Shown: positions 1 through 9,476 of the stretch, piece after piece
Layout of the letters: every line of letters begins with the position of its first letter
Numbering within the stretch: position 1 is the first letter of the stretch
From: Burkholderia sp. Leaf177
GTDB lineage: Bacteria > Pseudomonadota > Gammaproteobacteria > Burkholderiales > Burkholderiaceae
DNA: 64,000 bases
Assembly: GCF_001424345.1 (NCBI RefSeq)
Contig: NZ_LMPF01000005.1
Location: 19,967-83,966 of the forward strand
Direction of reading: 5' to 3'
Translations under genes and position numbers: made by a program
Notes under the pieces: model-generated
What the model was told of the DNA's origin: nothing
Seen by the model: the letters and a program-made list of their open reading frames with translations, nothing else
Database searches by the model: none

Positions 1-131
1 TGCCGGGCGATAACGTGTCGATCACGGTGAAGCTGATTGCACCGATCGCCATGGAAGAAGGTCTGCGCTTCGCTATCCGTGAAGGCGGTCGTACCGTCGG
101 CGCGGGTGTCGTCGCCAAGGTTCTCGAGTAA
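1..131 (+). CDS. tuf: Elongation factor Tu, C-terminal fragment
   Basis: This is the last 42 codons of EF-Tu, the GTPase that brings aminoacyl-tRNA to the ribosome; the gene begins before the window. The readable frame starts at base 3 and shows the domain 3 end typical of the family: the [19 protein letters not shown] stretch, then an [19 protein letters not shown] ending and a TAA stop at 129-131. It sits directly upstream of rpsJ, the usual str-to-S10 junction in betaproteobacteria. Burkholderia genomes normally carry two tuf copies, and the window cannot tell which one this is by number. Confidence 0.96.
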   Translation, partial: PGDNVSITVKLIAPIAMEEGLRFAIREGGRTVGAGVVAKVLE

Positions 132-269
132 AATCCTGTGCTTGCTTTAAAAAGCAGTAGTTCGTAGTCGTGCCCGGAGCCGGGCGCACGTGCCTTACGC
201 GCGCTCGGCTCCTTGCTCTTTTACCAAATCGACGGTGCAACATCGTCTCGCTCTTTTCAAGGAATTGTC
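132..269 (+). promoter_or_regulatory. tuf-rpsJ intergenic leader
   Basis: This 138-base gap carries two small hairpins: GCTTT/AAAGC near 144-155, and a GC-rich stem (GCCCG at 172-176 with CGGGC at 181-185) around 170-189. Neither is followed by a T-run, so they do not look like intrinsic terminators. The gap ends in an AAGGA Shine-Dalgarno at about 259-263 ahead of rpsJ. In E. coli the S10 leader is the site of L4 autoregulation; whether this leader has that role is unknown. Confidence 0.4.
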
Positions 270-581
270 ATGGCAAACCAGAAAATCCGCATTCGCCTGA
301 AGGCGTTCGACTATCGTCTGATCGATCAATCGGCAGCTGAGATCGTCGATACGGCCAAGCGGACTGGCGCAATCGTACGTGGTCCGGTGCCGCTGCCGAC
401 GCGTATCCAGCGTTTTGACATTTTGCGTTCGCCGCACGTTAACAAGGCGTCGCGCGATCAGCTTGAAATCCGTACGCACCAGCGCCTGATGGACATCGTC
501 GACCCGACGGACAAGACCGTTGACGCGTTGATGAAGCTCGACCTGCCGGCGGGTGTCGACGTCGAAATCAAGTTGCAGTAA
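270..581 (+). CDS. rpsJ: 30S ribosomal protein S10
   Basis: S10 (103 aa) is a 30S head protein that also acts as NusE in transcription antitermination. The chosen ATG at 270 gives the canonical start [19 protein letters not shown] and has an AAGGA ribosome site upstream. A longer in-frame reading from 213 is rejected because it adds residues not found in the family. The loop region [22 protein letters not shown] is intact. It is the first gene of the S10 operon, but a 183-base gap with its own promoter separates it from rplC. Confidence 0.98.
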   Translation: MANQKIRIRLKAFDYRLIDQSAAEIVDTAKRTGAIVRGPVPLPTRIQRFDILRSPHVNKASRDQLEIRTHQRLMDIVDPTDKTVDALMKLDLPAGVDVEIKLQ

Positions 582-628
582 GTTTCACCGCGCCCTCTCG
601 CGAAGAGGAGCGCTAAGTCTTTGATTGC

Positions 629-670
629 TTGCGGAAAACGAAAAGCCTTGTTATACTCCAAGGCTTTTCG
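629..670 (+). promoter_or_regulatory. Promoter inside an inverted repeat, upstream of rplC
   Basis: A -35-like TTGCGG (629-634) and a -10 TATACT (652-657) are 17 bases apart. The -10 lies in the loop of a perfect 12-base inverted repeat (639-650 paired with 659-670, loop 651-658). A leader of about 100 bases follows before rplC. The promoter match is seen in the sequence; the idea that the repeat modulates expression is inference. Confidence 0.6.
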
Positions 671-764
671 CGCATTTGCGCAAAAAAGTCGGCGTGATTC
701 TTTGGAATTGACCGGCATTTTGTAAATCAGCCCCGACCAATCGCAGTTGGGAATGGAGAAAACG

Positions 765-1424
765 ATGAGCCTTGGACTCGTAGGTCGCAAGGTTGGCATG
801 ACCCGTATCTTTACGCCTGAAGGGGATTCGATTCCCGTCACCGTACTGGACGTGTCGGACAACCGAGTGACGCAGATCAAGTCTGTAGAAACGGATGGAT
901 ACATCGCCGTTCAAGTAGCATTCGGTACTCGCCGCGCATCGCGCGTGACGAAGCCGCTGGCAGGTCACCTTGCCAAAGCCGGCGTTCAAGCTGGTGAAGT
1001 TCTCAAAGAATTCCAAATCGATTCCACGAAGGCTGCCGAGTTGTCGAACGGTACCGTGATCGGTACGGACATTTTCGAAGTGGGCCAGAAAGTCGACGTG
1101 CAAGGCGTGTCGATCGGTAAGGGCTACGCCGGTACCATCAAGCGTCACAACTTCGCTTCAGGCCGCGCATCGCACGGTAACTCGCGTTCGCACAACGTTC
1201 CGGGTTCGATCGGTATGGCGCAGGATCCGGGTCGTGTTTTCCCGGGTAAGCGCATGACGGGTCACATGGGCGACGAAACGGTTACGGTGCAAAATCTCGT
1301 GATCGCTCGCATTGACGCTGACCGCAATCTGTTGCTGGTTCGTGGTGCCGTTCCTGGCGCCAAGGGCGGCAAGGTATTCGTGACGCCGGCAGTCAAGACG
1401 CGCGCTGTGAAAGGAGCGAAATAA
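765..1424 (+). CDS. rplC: 50S ribosomal protein L3
   Basis: L3 (219 aa) is an early-assembling 50S protein that binds 23S rRNA near the peptidyl transferase centre. The start at ATG 765 gives [16 protein letters not shown], the standard L3 opening; an in-frame TTG at 747 would add six non-conserved residues. The signature [21 protein letters not shown] is present in the middle of the protein. The TAA stop overlaps the rplD ATG by one base, so the two genes are translationally coupled. It is preceded by its own promoter-like element within an inverted repeat. Confidence 0.97.
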   Translation: MSLGLVGRKVGMTRIFTPEGDSIPVTVLDVSDNRVTQIKSVETDGYIAVQVAFGTRRASRVTKPLAGHLAKAGVQAGEVLKEFQIDSTKAAELSNGTVIGTDIFEVGQKVDVQGVSIGKGYAGTIKRHNFASGRASHGNSRSHNVPGSIGMAQDPGRVFPGKRMTGHMGDETVTVQNLVIARIDADRNLLLVRGAVPGAKGGKVFVTPAVKTRAVKGAK

Positions 1425-2044
1425 TGGAACTTAAGCTCCTGAACGCCAATGGTCAGGAAGGCACGGGTGTGAACGCATCGGACGTCGTGTTCGGTCGCGA
1501 TTACAACGAAGCACTGATCCATCAGGTTGTCACGGCCTATCAAGCCAACGCACGTAGCGGTAACCGCGCGCAGAAGGATCGTGAGCAAGTCAAGCACACG
1601 ACCAAGAAGCCGTGGCGCCAGAAGGGTACGGGCCGCGCTCGTGCCGGTATGTCGTCGAGCCCATTGTGGCGCGGCGGTGGCCGTATCTTCCCGAATTCGC
1701 CGGAAGAAAACTTTTCGCACAAGGTCAACAAGAAGATGCATCGCGCAGGTCTCTGCTCGATCTTCTCGCAGCTGGCCCGTGAAGGCCGTATCTCGGTAGT
1801 CGACGAGCTTACGCTCGAAGCGCCGAAGACCAAGCTGCTGGCCGAAAAATTCAAGGCAATGGGTCTGGAATCGGTCCTGGTCATTACTGACACGGTCGAC
1901 GAAAACCTGTACCTCGCGTCGCGCAATCTGGCCCACGTGGCCGTTGTCGAGCCGCGTTACGCCGACCCGCTCTCGTTGATCTACTTCAAGAAGATCCTGA
2001 TTACGAAGGCTGCGGTCGCCCAGATCGAGGAGTTGCTGTCATGA
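1424..2044 (+). CDS. rplD: 50S ribosomal protein L4
   Basis: L4 (206 aa) lines the upper peptide exit tunnel. In E. coli it also represses its own S10 operon by binding the leader. The conserved tunnel loop [16 protein letters not shown] followed by SPLWRGGG is present at about residues 61-85. The gene overlaps rplC by one base and its TGA stop overlaps the rplW ATG (2041), so rplC-rplD-rplW form a tightly coupled unit. The length is usual for the family. Confidence 0.98.
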   Translation: MELKLLNANGQEGTGVNASDVVFGRDYNEALIHQVVTAYQANARSGNRAQKDREQVKHTTKKPWRQKGTGRARAGMSSSPLWRGGGRIFPNSPEENFSHKVNKKMHRAGLCSIFSQLAREGRISVVDELTLEAPKTKLLAEKFKAMGLESVLVITDTVDENLYLASRNLAHVAVVEPRYADPLSLIYFKKILITKAAVAQIEELLS

Positions 2045-2355
2045 GCGAGATTCGCAAGAACGATCATCGTTTGATGCAGGTCCTGCTCGCGCCGGTGATC
2101 TCCGAAAAGGCGACGCTGGTGGCCGACAAGAACGAGCAAGTCGTGTTCGAAGTCGCGCCCGATGCCACGAAGCAGGAAGTGAAGGCTGCCGTCGAGCTGC
2201 TGTTCAAGGTGGAAGTCAATTCCGTCAATGTGCTGGTCACGAAAGGTAAAGCCAAGCGCTTTGGCCGCTTCATGGGCAAGCGCAAGGACGTGAAGAAGGC
2301 GTATGTCTGCCTGAAGCCCGGCCAGGAAATCAACTTTGAAGCGGAGGCCAAGTAA
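2041..2355 (+). CDS. rplW: 50S ribosomal protein L23
   Basis: L23 (104 aa) surrounds the tunnel exit and is the docking site for trigger factor and SRP. The segment [20 protein letters not shown] is a clear L23 motif, followed by the [20 protein letters not shown] loop that reaches into the tunnel. The ATG overlaps the rplD stop by four bases and rplB follows after two bases. Confidence 0.98.
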   Translation: MSEIRKNDHRLMQVLLAPVISEKATLVADKNEQVVFEVAPDATKQEVKAAVELLFKVEVNSVNVLVTKGKAKRFGRFMGKRKDVKKAYVCLKPGQEINFEAEAK

Positions 2356-2357
2356 TC

Positions 2358-3185
2358 ATGGCAATCGTAAAAGTTAAGCCGACTTCGCCGGGTCGCCGCG
2401 CGATGGTCAAGGTGGTCAACAAGGATCTGTACAAAGGCAAGCCGCACGCAGCGCTGCTCGACTCACAGTCCGTGACCGCCGGCCGGAACAACTCCGGTCG
2501 CATCACGACGCGTCACAAGGGTGGCGGTCACAAGCAACATTACCGTATGGTCGATTTTCGTCGCAACAAGGACGGAATTCCGGCAAAAATCGAACGTCTT
2601 GAGTACGATCCGAACCGTAGCGCGAACATTGCGCTGGTTCTGTACGCAGACGGCGAGCGTAAGTACATCATCGCCCCGAAGGGTGCGACGGTGGGTCAGT
2701 CGTTGATGTCTGGTTCGGAAGCGCCGATCCGCTCGGGTAACACCCTGCCGATCCGCAACATTCCGGTCGGTACGACGATTCACTGCATCGAGATGCTGCC
2801 GGGCAAGGGCGCGCAAATTGCGCGTTCGGCTGGTACGTCGGCAATGCTGCTGGCTCGTGAAGGCACGTACGCTCAGGTTCGCCTGCGTTCGGGTGAAATT
2901 CGCCGTGTGCACATCGAGTGCCGCGCGACGATTGGTGAAGTTGGCAACGAAGAGCATAGCCTCCGTCAAATCGGTAAGGCTGGTGCTAACCGCTGGCGCG
3001 GTATCCGCCCGACGGTGCGTGGCGTTGCAATGAACCCGGTTGATCACCCGCACGGTGGTGGTGAAGGTAAGACGGCAGCAGGTCGCGATCCGGTCAGCCC
3101 GTGGGGAACCCCGGCTAAGGGTTATCGCACCCGCAGCAATAAGCGCACGACGACGATGATCGTTCAGCGCCGTCACAAGCGCTAA
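2358..3185 (+). CDS. rplB: 50S ribosomal protein L2
   Basis: L2 (275 aa) is needed for subunit association and peptidyl transferase activity. The N-terminal [15 protein letters not shown] and the highly conserved C-terminal [17 protein letters not shown], which contains the key histidine of bacterial L2, are both present. The end [12 protein letters not shown] tail is also intact. The full usual length is kept and the gene starts two bases after rplW. An AGGAG site lies between it and rpsS. Confidence 0.98.
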   Translation: MAIVKVKPTSPGRRAMVKVVNKDLYKGKPHAALLDSQSVTAGRNNSGRITTRHKGGGHKQHYRMVDFRRNKDGIPAKIERLEYDPNRSANIALVLYADGERKYIIAPKGATVGQSLMSGSEAPIRSGNTLPIRNIPVGTTIHCIEMLPGKGAQIARSAGTSAMLLAREGTYAQVRLRSGEIRRVHIECRATIGEVGNEEHSLRQIGKAGANRWRGIRPTVRGVAMNPVDHPHGGGEGKTAAGRDPVSPWGTPAKGYRTRSNKRTTTMIVQRRHKR

Positions 3186-3195
3186 GGAGTAAGCA

Positions 3196-3471
3196 ATGGC
3201 ACGTTCTGTTAAAAAAGGTCCGTTCTGCGACGCTCATTTGCTGAAGAAGGTTGAGGCTGCCGCAGCTGCGCGTGACAAGAAACCAATCAAGACCTGGTCG
3301 CGTCGTTCTACGATCCTCCCGGACTTCATTGGTCTGACGATCGCCGTGCATAACGGCCGTCAACACGTCCCGGTTTATGTTTCGGAAAACATGGTCGGCC
3401 ACAAACTTGGCGAGTTCGCATTGACCCGTACGTTCAAGGGTCATGCAGCCGACAAGAAGGCCAAGAAATAA
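3196..3471 (+). CDS. rpsS: 30S ribosomal protein S19
   Basis: S19 (91 aa) binds 16S rRNA in the 30S head next to S13 and contacts the A-site tRNA. The start [20 protein letters not shown] and the [23 protein letters not shown] block are diagnostic. It follows rplB by 10 bases with a TAAGGAG ribosome site and precedes rplV by 12 bases. Confidence 0.98.
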   Translation: MARSVKKGPFCDAHLLKKVEAAAAARDKKPIKTWSRRSTILPDFIGLTIAVHNGRQHVPVYVSENMVGHKLGEFALTRTFKGHAADKKAKK

Positions 3472-3483
3472 GGGGCTATCAAG

Positions 3484-3813
3484 ATGGAAGTAAAAGCTAT
3501 TCATCGCGGTGCCCGCATCTCGGCGCAGAAAACGCGTCTTGTGGCTGACCAGATCCGTGGTTTGCCGGTCGACAAGGCGCTGAACGTTCTTACGTTCTCG
3601 CCGAAGAAGGCGGCGGGTATTGTCAAGAAGGTCGTGCTGTCTGCGATCGCGAATGCGGAACACAACGAAGGCGCCGATATCGACGAGCTCAAAGTAACGA
3701 GCATCATGGTCGACAAGGCCGCTTCCCTGAAGCGTTTTACCGCGCGCGCAAAAGGCCGTGGTAATCGTATCGAGAAGCAATCCTGTCACATCACTGTGAC
3801 GGTCGGGAATTAA
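3484..3813 (+). CDS. rplV: 50S ribosomal protein L22
   Basis: L22 (109 aa) forms the other side of the exit-tunnel constriction opposite L4. The opening [20 protein letters not shown] and the beta-hairpin segment around [20 protein letters not shown] are typical. The length matches the family. It lies between rpsS and rpsC in the standard S10 order. Confidence 0.98.
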   Translation: MEVKAIHRGARISAQKTRLVADQIRGLPVDKALNVLTFSPKKAAGIVKKVVLSAIANAEHNEGADIDELKVTSIMVDKAASLKRFTARAKGRGNRIEKQSCHITVTVGN

Positions 3814-3824
3814 GGAGCCATACG

Positions 3825-4643
3825 ATGGGACAAAAAATTCATCCGACAGGCTTCCGTCTGGCTGTCAGCCGAAATTGGGCGTCGCGTTGGTACGCGAACA
3901 ACACCAATTTCGCGTCGATGCTGCAGGAAGACATCGGTGTTCGTGAATACCTGAAGAAGAAGCTGAAGAACGCTTCGGTTGGTCGGGTGGTCATCGAGCG
4001 TCCGGCGAAGAACGCACGTATCACGATTTATAGCTCGCGTCCGGGCGTTGTGATCGGCAAGAAGGGTGAGGATATCGAATTGTTGAAGTCGGAACTGCAA
4101 CGCCGCATGGGCGTTCCGGTCCACGTCAATATCGAAGAAATCCGCAAGCCGGAAACCGATGCGCAGTTGATCGCCGATTCGATCACGCAACAACTCGAGC
4201 GCCGGATCATGTTCCGCCGCGCAATGAAGCGTGCGATGCAAAACGCCATGCGTCTGGGTGCTCAAGGCATCAAGATCATGAGCGCGGGCCGTCTCAACGG
4301 TATCGAAATCGCTCGTACGGAGTGGTATCGCGAAGGTCGCGTTCCGCTTCACACGTTGCGTGCGGATATCGACTACGCGACTTCGGAAGCGAAGACGACC
4401 TACGGCATCATCGGCGTCAAAGTGTGGGTCTACAAGGGCGACACGCTGGGCCGCAACGATGCACCGGTGGTCGAAGAAGTAGCCGAAGACAAGCGTCCGC
4501 GCCGCAACGCACGTCCGGGTGGCGATCGCCGTCCGCGTCGTGATGGTGAAGGTGGTGGCCCGGCAAACGCAGGCGCGCGCCGTGGCGCAGGCGCTCCCCG
4601 TCGTGCTGGCGGTGCCGGCGGCGACGGGAAGACTGGAGAATAA
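3825..4643 (+). CDS. rpsC: 30S ribosomal protein S3 with long basic tail
   Basis: S3 (272 aa) lies at the mRNA entry site and contributes to ribosomal helicase activity. The start [18 protein letters not shown] and the KH-domain GxxG-type segment [14 protein letters not shown] are intact. The protein is longer than the 233-aa E. coli form because of a low-complexity C-terminal tail (about residues 222-272) rich in R, G, A and P, with repeated RRPRRD and [17 protein letters not shown] units. Related Burkholderia S3 proteins also have extended tails; the exact composition varies. Confidence 0.97.
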   Translation: MGQKIHPTGFRLAVSRNWASRWYANNTNFASMLQEDIGVREYLKKKLKNASVGRVVIERPAKNARITIYSSRPGVVIGKKGEDIELLKSELQRRMGVPVHVNIEEIRKPETDAQLIADSITQQLERRIMFRRAMKRAMQNAMRLGAQGIKIMSAGRLNGIEIARTEWYREGRVPLHTLRADIDYATSEAKTTYGIIGVKVWVYKGDTLGRNDAPVVEEVAEDKRPRRNARPGGDRRPRRDGEGGGPANAGARRGAGAPRRAGGAGGDGKTGE

Positions 4644-4645
4644 CG

Positions 4646-5062
4646 ATGCTGCAACCGAAACGCAGAAAGTATCGCAAAGAGCAGAAGGGTCGTAACACCG
4701 GCAAGGCGACGCGCGGCAACGCAGTGTCGTTCGGTGAATATGGTCTGAAAGCTATCGGTCGCGGCCGTTTGACCGCGCGCCAAATCGAAGCGGCGCGTCG
4801 TGCAATGACGCGTCACATTAAACGTGGCGGCCGTATCTGGATCCGCATTTTCCCGGACAAGCCGATCTCGCAAAAGCCGGCTGAAGTACGGATGGGTAAC
4901 GGTAAAGGTAACCCTGAGTACTACGTCGCAGAGATTCAACCGGGCAAGATGTTGTATGAAATGGACGGTGTTACTGAAGAGTTGGCACGCGAAGCGTTCC
5001 GTCTGGCTGCAGCCAAGCTGCCGCTGAAGACGTATTTCGTTTCTCGCCAGCTCGGCGCCTAA
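4646..5062 (+). CDS. rplP: 50S ribosomal protein L16
   Basis: L16 (138 aa) organises the A-site region of the 50S subunit and contacts the tRNA elbow. The opening [19 protein letters not shown] and the central block [19 protein letters not shown] are classic L16 sequence. It starts three bases after the rpsC stop. The arginine around residue 81 that is hydroxylated by RoxA-type oxygenases in E. coli falls in the conserved block. Confidence 0.98.
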   Translation: MLQPKRRKYRKEQKGRNTGKATRGNAVSFGEYGLKAIGRGRLTARQIEAARRAMTRHIKRGGRIWIRIFPDKPISQKPAEVRMGNGKGNPEYYVAEIQPGKMLYEMDGVTEELAREAFRLAAAKLPLKTYFVSRQLGA

Positions 5063-5071
5063 GGAGCAATG

Positions 5072-5266
5072 ATGAAGGCTTCCGAACTTCACCAGAAAGA
5101 CCAGGCCGCTCTCAATCAAGAGCTGACGGACCTGCTGAAGGCGCAATTCGGCCTGCGCATGCAACTCGCGACCCAGCAATTGACCAACAACAGTCAATTG
5201 AAGAAGGTTCGTCGCGACATCGCTCGTGTGCGGACCGTCCTGACTGAGAAGGCGAACCAGAAATGA
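5072..5266 (+). CDS. rpmC: 50S ribosomal protein L29
   Basis: L29 (64 aa) is a two-helix protein at the tunnel exit beside L23. The start is placed at the second of two adjacent ATG codons (5072), which leaves five bases after the AAGGAG site at 5061-5066; the first ATG (5069) would leave only two. The motif [19 protein letters not shown] is typical of the family. Its TGA stop overlaps the rpsQ ATG. Confidence 0.95.
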   Translation: MKASELHQKDQAALNQELTDLLKAQFGLRMQLATQQLTNNSQLKKVRRDIARVRTVLTEKANQK

Positions 5267-5535
5267 ACGATAGCGTAAAAACCTCGCTCAAGCGGACGCT
5301 GGTCGGCAAGGTCGTCAGCAACAAGATGGAAAAGACGGTCACCGTGCTGGTCGAGCATCGCGTAAAGCACCCGATCTACGGCAAGTACGTCGTACGGTCG
5401 AAAAAGTATCACGCTCACGACGACGCGAACACGTATAACGAAGGCGATCTCGTCGAGATCCAGGAAACCCGTCCGATTTCGAAGACGAAAGCCTGGGTTG
5501 TGTCGAAATTGCTGGAAGCAGCGCGCGTCATCTAA
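5263..5535 (+). CDS. rpsQ: 30S ribosomal protein S17
   Basis: S17 (90 aa) is a primary 16S rRNA binder with an OB fold. The segment [20 protein letters not shown] is diagnostic and the length is usual. The ATG overlaps the rpmC stop by four bases, indicating coupling. It is the last gene of the S10 operon; a 288-base gap follows before the spc operon. Confidence 0.98.
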   Translation: MNDSVKTSLKRTLVGKVVSNKMEKTVTVLVEHRVKHPIYGKYVVRSKKYHAHDDANTYNEGDLVEIQETRPISKTKAWVVSKLLEAARVI

Positions 5536-5575
5536 GCGGCAAATCGCAACAAAGAAGTGTCGCAGTAACTTTCGC

Positions 5576-5610
5576 TTGCAAGACCGGAATTATGCGTTAT
5601 AATTTCGGTC
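5576..5610 (+). promoter_or_regulatory. Promoter overlapping an inverted repeat, upstream of rplN (spc operon)
   Basis: A -35-like TTGCAA (5576-5581) and a perfect -10 TATAAT (5598-5603) are 16 bases apart. An inverted repeat of 12 base pairs with one G-T pair (5582-5593 with 5599-5610, five-base loop) covers the spacer and the -10. This is the same arrangement seen before rplC. It is the likely main promoter of the spc genes. Confidence 0.7.
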
Positions 5611-5823
5611 TTCCCTCTTTGTGGGAGCCCCATCGCGGGCGAAGTAGGTGGGGGAAGCCGGTGCAGGCGCCAAGCTTGTGCTGACAGATTCACCGGATTG
5701 CGATGGCGGGTTTCGTCTGCCCTCGCTGCCTGTTCTAACCCAAGCAGCCACCAGGCTGACGGGACCAAGACTGACCGGGTGCGCCATGGTGGCGTAACTG
5801 GATTAAGTTGGGAAAGATAAACC
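5611..5823 (+). promoter_or_regulatory. Long transcribed leader of rplN
   Basis: About 210 bases lie between the predicted start of transcription and the rplN ATG. The stretch is GC-rich with several self-complementary segments, and no ORF with a credible start and ribosome site was recognised in it. Such a long leader in a ribosomal operon is a possible site for autoregulation by a ribosomal protein. I cannot assign a ligand. Confidence 0.35.
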
Positions 5824-6192
5824 ATGATTCAGACCGAAACTCGGCTTGAAGTTGCCGACAACACGGGTGCACGTGAAGTGATGTGCATCAAGGTGCTCGG
5901 CGGCTCGAAGCGTCGTTACGCTAGCATTGGCGACATCATCAAGGTGACCGTCAAGGAAGCAACGCCGCGCGGACGCGTGAAGAAGGGCGAAATCTACAAC
6001 GCCGTGGTCGTTCGTACGGCCAAGGGCGTGCGCCGCCAGGACGGCTCGCTGATCAAGTTCGACGGTAATGCCGCCGTACTTTTGAATGCCAAGCTCGAGC
6101 CTATCGGTACGCGTATTTTCGGACCGGTTACGCGTGAATTGCGTAGTGAACGATTTATGAAGATCGTTTCGCTCGCGCCGGAAGTGCTGTAA
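5824..6192 (+). CDS. rplN: 50S ribosomal protein L14
   Basis: L14 (122 aa) is at the subunit interface and forms bridge B8 with 16S rRNA. The opening [20 protein letters not shown] and the closing [23 protein letters not shown] are standard. It is the first gene of the spc operon here, behind a strong promoter and a long leader. rplX follows after nine bases with an AAGGAG site. Confidence 0.98.
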   Translation: MIQTETRLEVADNTGAREVMCIKVLGGSKRRYASIGDIIKVTVKEATPRGRVKKGEIYNAVVVRTAKGVRRQDGSLIKFDGNAAVLLNAKLEPIGTRIFGPVTRELRSERFMKIVSLAPEVL

Positions 6193-6201
6193 GGAGTCGC
6201 G

Positions 6202-6510
6202 ATGAATAAGATTCGCAAAGGTGACGAAGTTATCGTTACCGCTGGCAAAGATAAAGGCAAGCGCGGCGTCGTGCTGTCCGTTGGCGAAGAGCGTGTGACG
6301 GTCGAGGGGATCAACCTCGTCAAGAAGCATGTCAAGCCGAACCCGATGAAGGGTACTACGGGCGGCGTAGAAGCCAAGACGATGCCGCTGCATATTTCGA
6401 ACGTCGCATTGGTCGACGCGAATGGCAAGGCGTCACGTGTGGGCATCAAGGTCGAAGGCGACAAGAAGGTTCGCTTCTTGAAGTCGACCGGTGCCACGCT
6501 TAGCGTCTGA
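6202..6510 (+). CDS. rplX: 50S ribosomal protein L24
   Basis: L24 (102 aa) is an assembly-initiator protein of the 50S subunit. The KOW motif near the start ([20 protein letters not shown]) and the following [11 protein letters not shown] segment identify it. The length matches the family and rplE follows after 13 bases. Confidence 0.98.
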   Translation: MNKIRKGDEVIVTAGKDKGKRGVVLSVGEERVTVEGINLVKKHVKPNPMKGTTGGVEAKTMPLHISNVALVDANGKASRVGIKVEGDKKVRFLKSTGATLSV

Positions 6511-6523
6511 CGCGGAGTAAAAA

Positions 6524-7063
6524 ATGGCACGTCTGCAAGAATTTTATAAAGAGAAGGTTGTACCCGGCCTCGTTGAGAAGTTCGGCTACAAGTCCATCAT
6601 GGAAGTGCCGCGCATCACCAAGATCACCCTCAACATGGGTCTTGGTGAAGCCGTCGCCGACAAGAAGATCATCGAAAACGCCGTTGGCGACCTGACGAAG
6701 ATTGCTGGCCAGAAGCCGGTTATCACGAAGGCACGCAAGGCAATCGCTGGCTTCAAGATTCGTCAGGGCTACCCGATCGGCGCGATGGTGACGCTGCGCG
6801 GCCAAGCCATGTACGAATTCCTCGATCGTTTCGTGACCGTCGCGCTCCCCCGGGTTCGTGACTTCCGCGGTGTATCGGGTCGTGCGTTCGATGGTCGCGG
6901 CAACTACAACATCGGTGTGAAAGAGCAGATCATTTTCCCCGAGATCGATTACGACAAGATCGACGCGCTTCGTGGGCTGAACATCAGCATCACGACGACC
7001 GCGAAGACTGACGACGAAGCGAAGGCACTGCTCGCCAGCTTCAAGTTCCCGTTCAGAAACTGA
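6524..7063 (+). CDS. rplE: 50S ribosomal protein L5
   Basis: L5 (179 aa) binds 5S rRNA and contacts P-site tRNA. The conserved stretches [34 protein letters not shown] and [18 protein letters not shown] are all visible. It has the usual length. rpsN follows after seven bases and starts with GTG. Confidence 0.98.
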   Translation: MARLQEFYKEKVVPGLVEKFGYKSIMEVPRITKITLNMGLGEAVADKKIIENAVGDLTKIAGQKPVITKARKAIAGFKIRQGYPIGAMVTLRGQAMYEFLDRFVTVALPRVRDFRGVSGRAFDGRGNYNIGVKEQIIFPEIDYDKIDALRGLNISITTTAKTDDEAKALLASFKFPFRN

Positions 7064-7070
7064 GGTTACC

Positions 7071-7376
7071 GTGGCTAAACTGGCACTGATCGAACGTGAA
7101 AAGAAGCGTGCACGCCTCGCTGCAAAATACGCTCCCAAGCGTACAGCGCTGAAGGCGGTCATCGATGACGCGAGCAAGTCGGACGAAGAGCGTTACGCCG
7201 CTCGTCTCGAACTGCAGCAACTGCCCCGCAACTCGAACCCTACTCGCAAGCGTAACCGCTGCGCGATCACGGGTCGTCCGCGTGGCACGTTCCGCAAATT
7301 CGGATTGGCACGCAGCAAGATTCGCGAAATCGCTTTCCGCGGCGAAATCCCTGGCCTGACCAAGGCGAGCTGGTAA
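7071..7376 (+). CDS. rpsN: 30S ribosomal protein S14
   Basis: S14 (101 aa) is a 30S head protein. The start codon is GTG at 7071, seven bases after rplE, giving [20 protein letters not shown]. This is the long, zinc-free type: the CxxC pairs of the short form are absent and the core [19 protein letters not shown] is intact. Confidence 0.97.
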   Translation: MAKLALIEREKKRARLAAKYAPKRTALKAVIDDASKSDEERYAARLELQQLPRNSNPTRKRNRCAITGRPRGTFRKFGLARSKIREIAFRGEIPGLTKASW

Positions 7377-7390
7377 TAGGAGATACGTAA

Positions 7391-7786
7391 ATGAGCATGA
7401 GTGATCCTATCGCCGATATGCTGACTCGCATCCGCAATGCGCAGATGGTTGAGAAAGTGTCGGTGACAATGCCCTCGTCGAAAGTCAAGGTTGCGATTGC
7501 GCAGGTTTTGAAGGACGAAGGTTATATCGACGATTTCGCAGTGAAGTCTGAAGGTGCGAAGTCGGAATTAAACATCGCGTTGAAGTACTACGCTGGCCGT
7601 CCGGTTATCGAGCGCATCGAACGCGTCTCGAAGCCTGGTCTGCGTGTGTATCGCGGTCGTAACGACATTCCGGTTGTGATGAACGGTCTTGGCGTTGCAA
7701 TCGTGTCGACGCCCCAGGGTGTGATGACCGACCGCAAGGCGCGCCAGACTGGCGTCGGCGGCGAAGTCCTCTGCTACGTCGCTTAA
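7391..7786 (+). CDS. rpsH: 30S ribosomal protein S8
   Basis: S8 (131 aa) binds helix 21 of 16S rRNA, and in E. coli represses the spc operon by binding mRNA near rplE. The opening [20 protein letters not shown] and the C-terminal [22 protein letters not shown] are typical. The start at 7391 follows an AGGAG site at 7379-7383. A second ATG six bases later would give MSDPIADML and cannot be excluded. Confidence 0.97.
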   Translation: MSMSDPIADMLTRIRNAQMVEKVSVTMPSSKVKVAIAQVLKDEGYIDDFAVKSEGAKSELNIALKYYAGRPVIERIERVSKPGLRVYRGRNDIPVVMNGLGVAIVSTPQGVMTDRKARQTGVGGEVLCYVA

Positions 7787-7805
7787 GCCGAAAAGGAGAA
7801 GAAAC

Positions 7806-8339
7806 ATGTCTCGAGTAGGTAAAAGCCCGATTACGCTGCCGCAAGGCGCGGAAGTGGCCTTTAGCGGCGAAGTAATTACCGTCAAGGGCCCGCTGGGTAC
7901 GATTACGCAAGCGGCCAACCCGCTTGTTACGGTAGCAAACGACAACGGCACGCTCAACTTCGCACCGGCTGACGAAAGCCGTGAAGCGAATGCGATGTCG
8001 GGCACGATGCGCGCCCTCGTGGCGAACATGGTGAATGGCGTTACGAAGGGTTTCGAGCGCAAGCTGACGCTGGTTGGCGTTGGTTATCGCGCGCAGGCGC
8101 AGGGCGACAAGCTGAATCTGTCGCTGGGTTTCTCGCACCCCGTGGTGCACGCGATGCCGGAAGGCGTCAAAGTTGAAACCCCGACGCAAACCGAAATCGT
8201 GATCAAGGGGATCGACAAGCAGAAAGTTGGCCAGGTCGCTGCGGAAGTTCGCGGTTACCGTCCGCCGGAGCCCTATAAGGGCAAGGGCGTGCGCTACTTC
8301 GGCGAAGTCGTCATCCTCAAAGAAACGAAGAAGAAGTAA
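7806..8339 (+). CDS. rplF: 50S ribosomal protein L6
   Basis: L6 (177 aa) sits near the sarcin-ricin loop and supports factor binding. It has the usual two-domain L6 length, the start [17 protein letters not shown], and the signature near the C-terminus around [19 protein letters not shown]. An AAAGGAG site lies just upstream. Confidence 0.98.
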   Translation: MSRVGKSPITLPQGAEVAFSGEVITVKGPLGTITQAANPLVTVANDNGTLNFAPADESREANAMSGTMRALVANMVNGVTKGFERKLTLVGVGYRAQAQGDKLNLSLGFSHPVVHAMPEGVKVETPTQTEIVIKGIDKQKVGQVAAEVRGYRPPEPYKGKGVRYFGEVVILKETKKK

Positions 8340-8351
8340 GGGTGCGCAATC

Positions 8352-8717
8352 ATGGATAAGACTCAATCTCGCCTGCGCCGCGCTAAACAGACGCGCGTCA
8401 AGATCGCTGAGCTGCAGGTCGCACGTCTGGCTGTGCATCGCACGAACACGCATATCTATGCACAAGTGTTCTCGGCATGCGGCACCAAAGTGCTGGCAAG
8501 CGCGTCGACGCTCGAAGCTGAAGTGCGTGCCGAACTGGCTGACAAGACCGGCAAGGGCGGCAACGTCAATGCTGCGATCGCGGTCGGTAAGCGTATTGCT
8601 GAAAAAGCCAAGGCAGCCGGCGTCGAATCCGTCGCCTTCGACCGTTCAGGTTTCCGTTACCACGGCCGCGTGAAAGCGCTGGCTGATGCGGCGCGCGAAG
8701 CCGGACTCAAGTTCTAA
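8352..8717 (+). CDS. rplR: 50S ribosomal protein L18
   Basis: L18 (121 aa) binds 5S rRNA together with L5 and L25. The basic N-terminus [18 protein letters not shown] and the C-terminal [20 protein letters not shown] are family hallmarks. It lies 12 bases after rplF and 14 bases before rpsE in normal spc order. Confidence 0.98.
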   Translation: MDKTQSRLRRAKQTRVKIAELQVARLAVHRTNTHIYAQVFSACGTKVLASASTLEAEVRAELADKTGKGGNVNAAIAVGKRIAEKAKAAGVESVAFDRSGFRYHGRVKALADAAREAGLKF

Positions 8718-8731
8718 GGGAAGAATTCGTC

Positions 8732-9250
8732 ATGGCAAAGATGCAAGCGAATGTTAAGGCTGAAGAACGCGACGACGGCCTCCGTGAAAAGATGATCGCG
8801 GTCAATCGCGTGACCAAGGTTGTGAAGGGTGGCCGGATTCTCGGTTTTGCCGCACTGACCGTGGTTGGCGATGGCGACGGCCGCATCGGCATGGGCAAAG
8901 GCAAAGCGAAGGAAGTTCCGGTTGCTGTTCAAAAGGCAATGGAACAAGCACGCCGCAACATGTTCAAGGTGCCGTTGAAGAACGGTACGCTGCAACACGA
9001 AGTGCACGGCAAGCATGGCGCATCCGCTGTTCTCCTGGCTCCGGCCAAGGACGGTACGGGTGTTATCGCTGGCGGTCCGATGCGCGCAGTGTTCGACGTG
9101 ATGGGCGTTCAAAACGTTGTGGCGAAGAGCCACGGTTCGACGAATCCGTACAACCTCGTTCGTGCAACGCTCGACGGTCTGCGCAAGCAGTCCACGCCGG
9201 GTGATATCGCGGCGAAGCGCGGCAAGTCCGTCGAAGATATTTTGGGCTAA
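8732..9250 (+). CDS. rpsE: 30S ribosomal protein S5
   Basis: S5 (172 aa) contributes to decoding accuracy and lies at the mRNA entry with S3 and S4. The double-stranded RNA-binding-like segment [20 protein letters not shown] and the [20 protein letters not shown] block identify it. rpmD follows after 14 bases. Confidence 0.98.
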   Translation: MAKMQANVKAEERDDGLREKMIAVNRVTKVVKGGRILGFAALTVVGDGDGRIGMGKGKAKEVPVAVQKAMEQARRNMFKVPLKNGTLQHEVHGKHGASAVLLAPAKDGTGVIAGGPMRAVFDVMGVQNVVAKSHGSTNPYNLVRATLDGLRKQSTPGDIAAKRGKSVEDILG

Positions 9251-9264
9251 GCCAGGTGGTCACC

Positions 9265-9447
9265 ATGTCTGAAAAAACTGTCAAGGTTCAGCTCGTGAAG
9301 AGCCTGATTGGGACCCGCGAAACGCATCGTGCAACGGTGCGTGGTCTGGGCCTGCGCCGACTCAACTCGGTCAGCGAACTGCAGGACACGCCAGCAGTGC
9401 GCGGGATGATCAACAAGGTTTCGTACCTTGTCAAAGTCCTCAGCTAA
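9265..9447 (+). CDS. rpmD: 50S ribosomal protein L30
   Basis: L30 (60 aa) is a small 50S protein. The ATG at 9265 gives [19 protein letters not shown] and is preceded by an AGGTGG site (9254-9259); an in-frame GTG at 9256 lies inside that site and is rejected. The C-terminal [14 protein letters not shown] is conserved. The gene is too small to be found reliably by length alone, but the family match is clear. Confidence 0.96.
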   Translation: MSEKTVKVQLVKSLIGTRETHRATVRGLGLRRLNSVSELQDTPAVRGMINKVSYLVKVLS

Positions 9448-9476
9448 GCGGCTGACCAGGGATCAAGGAGTTGAAT

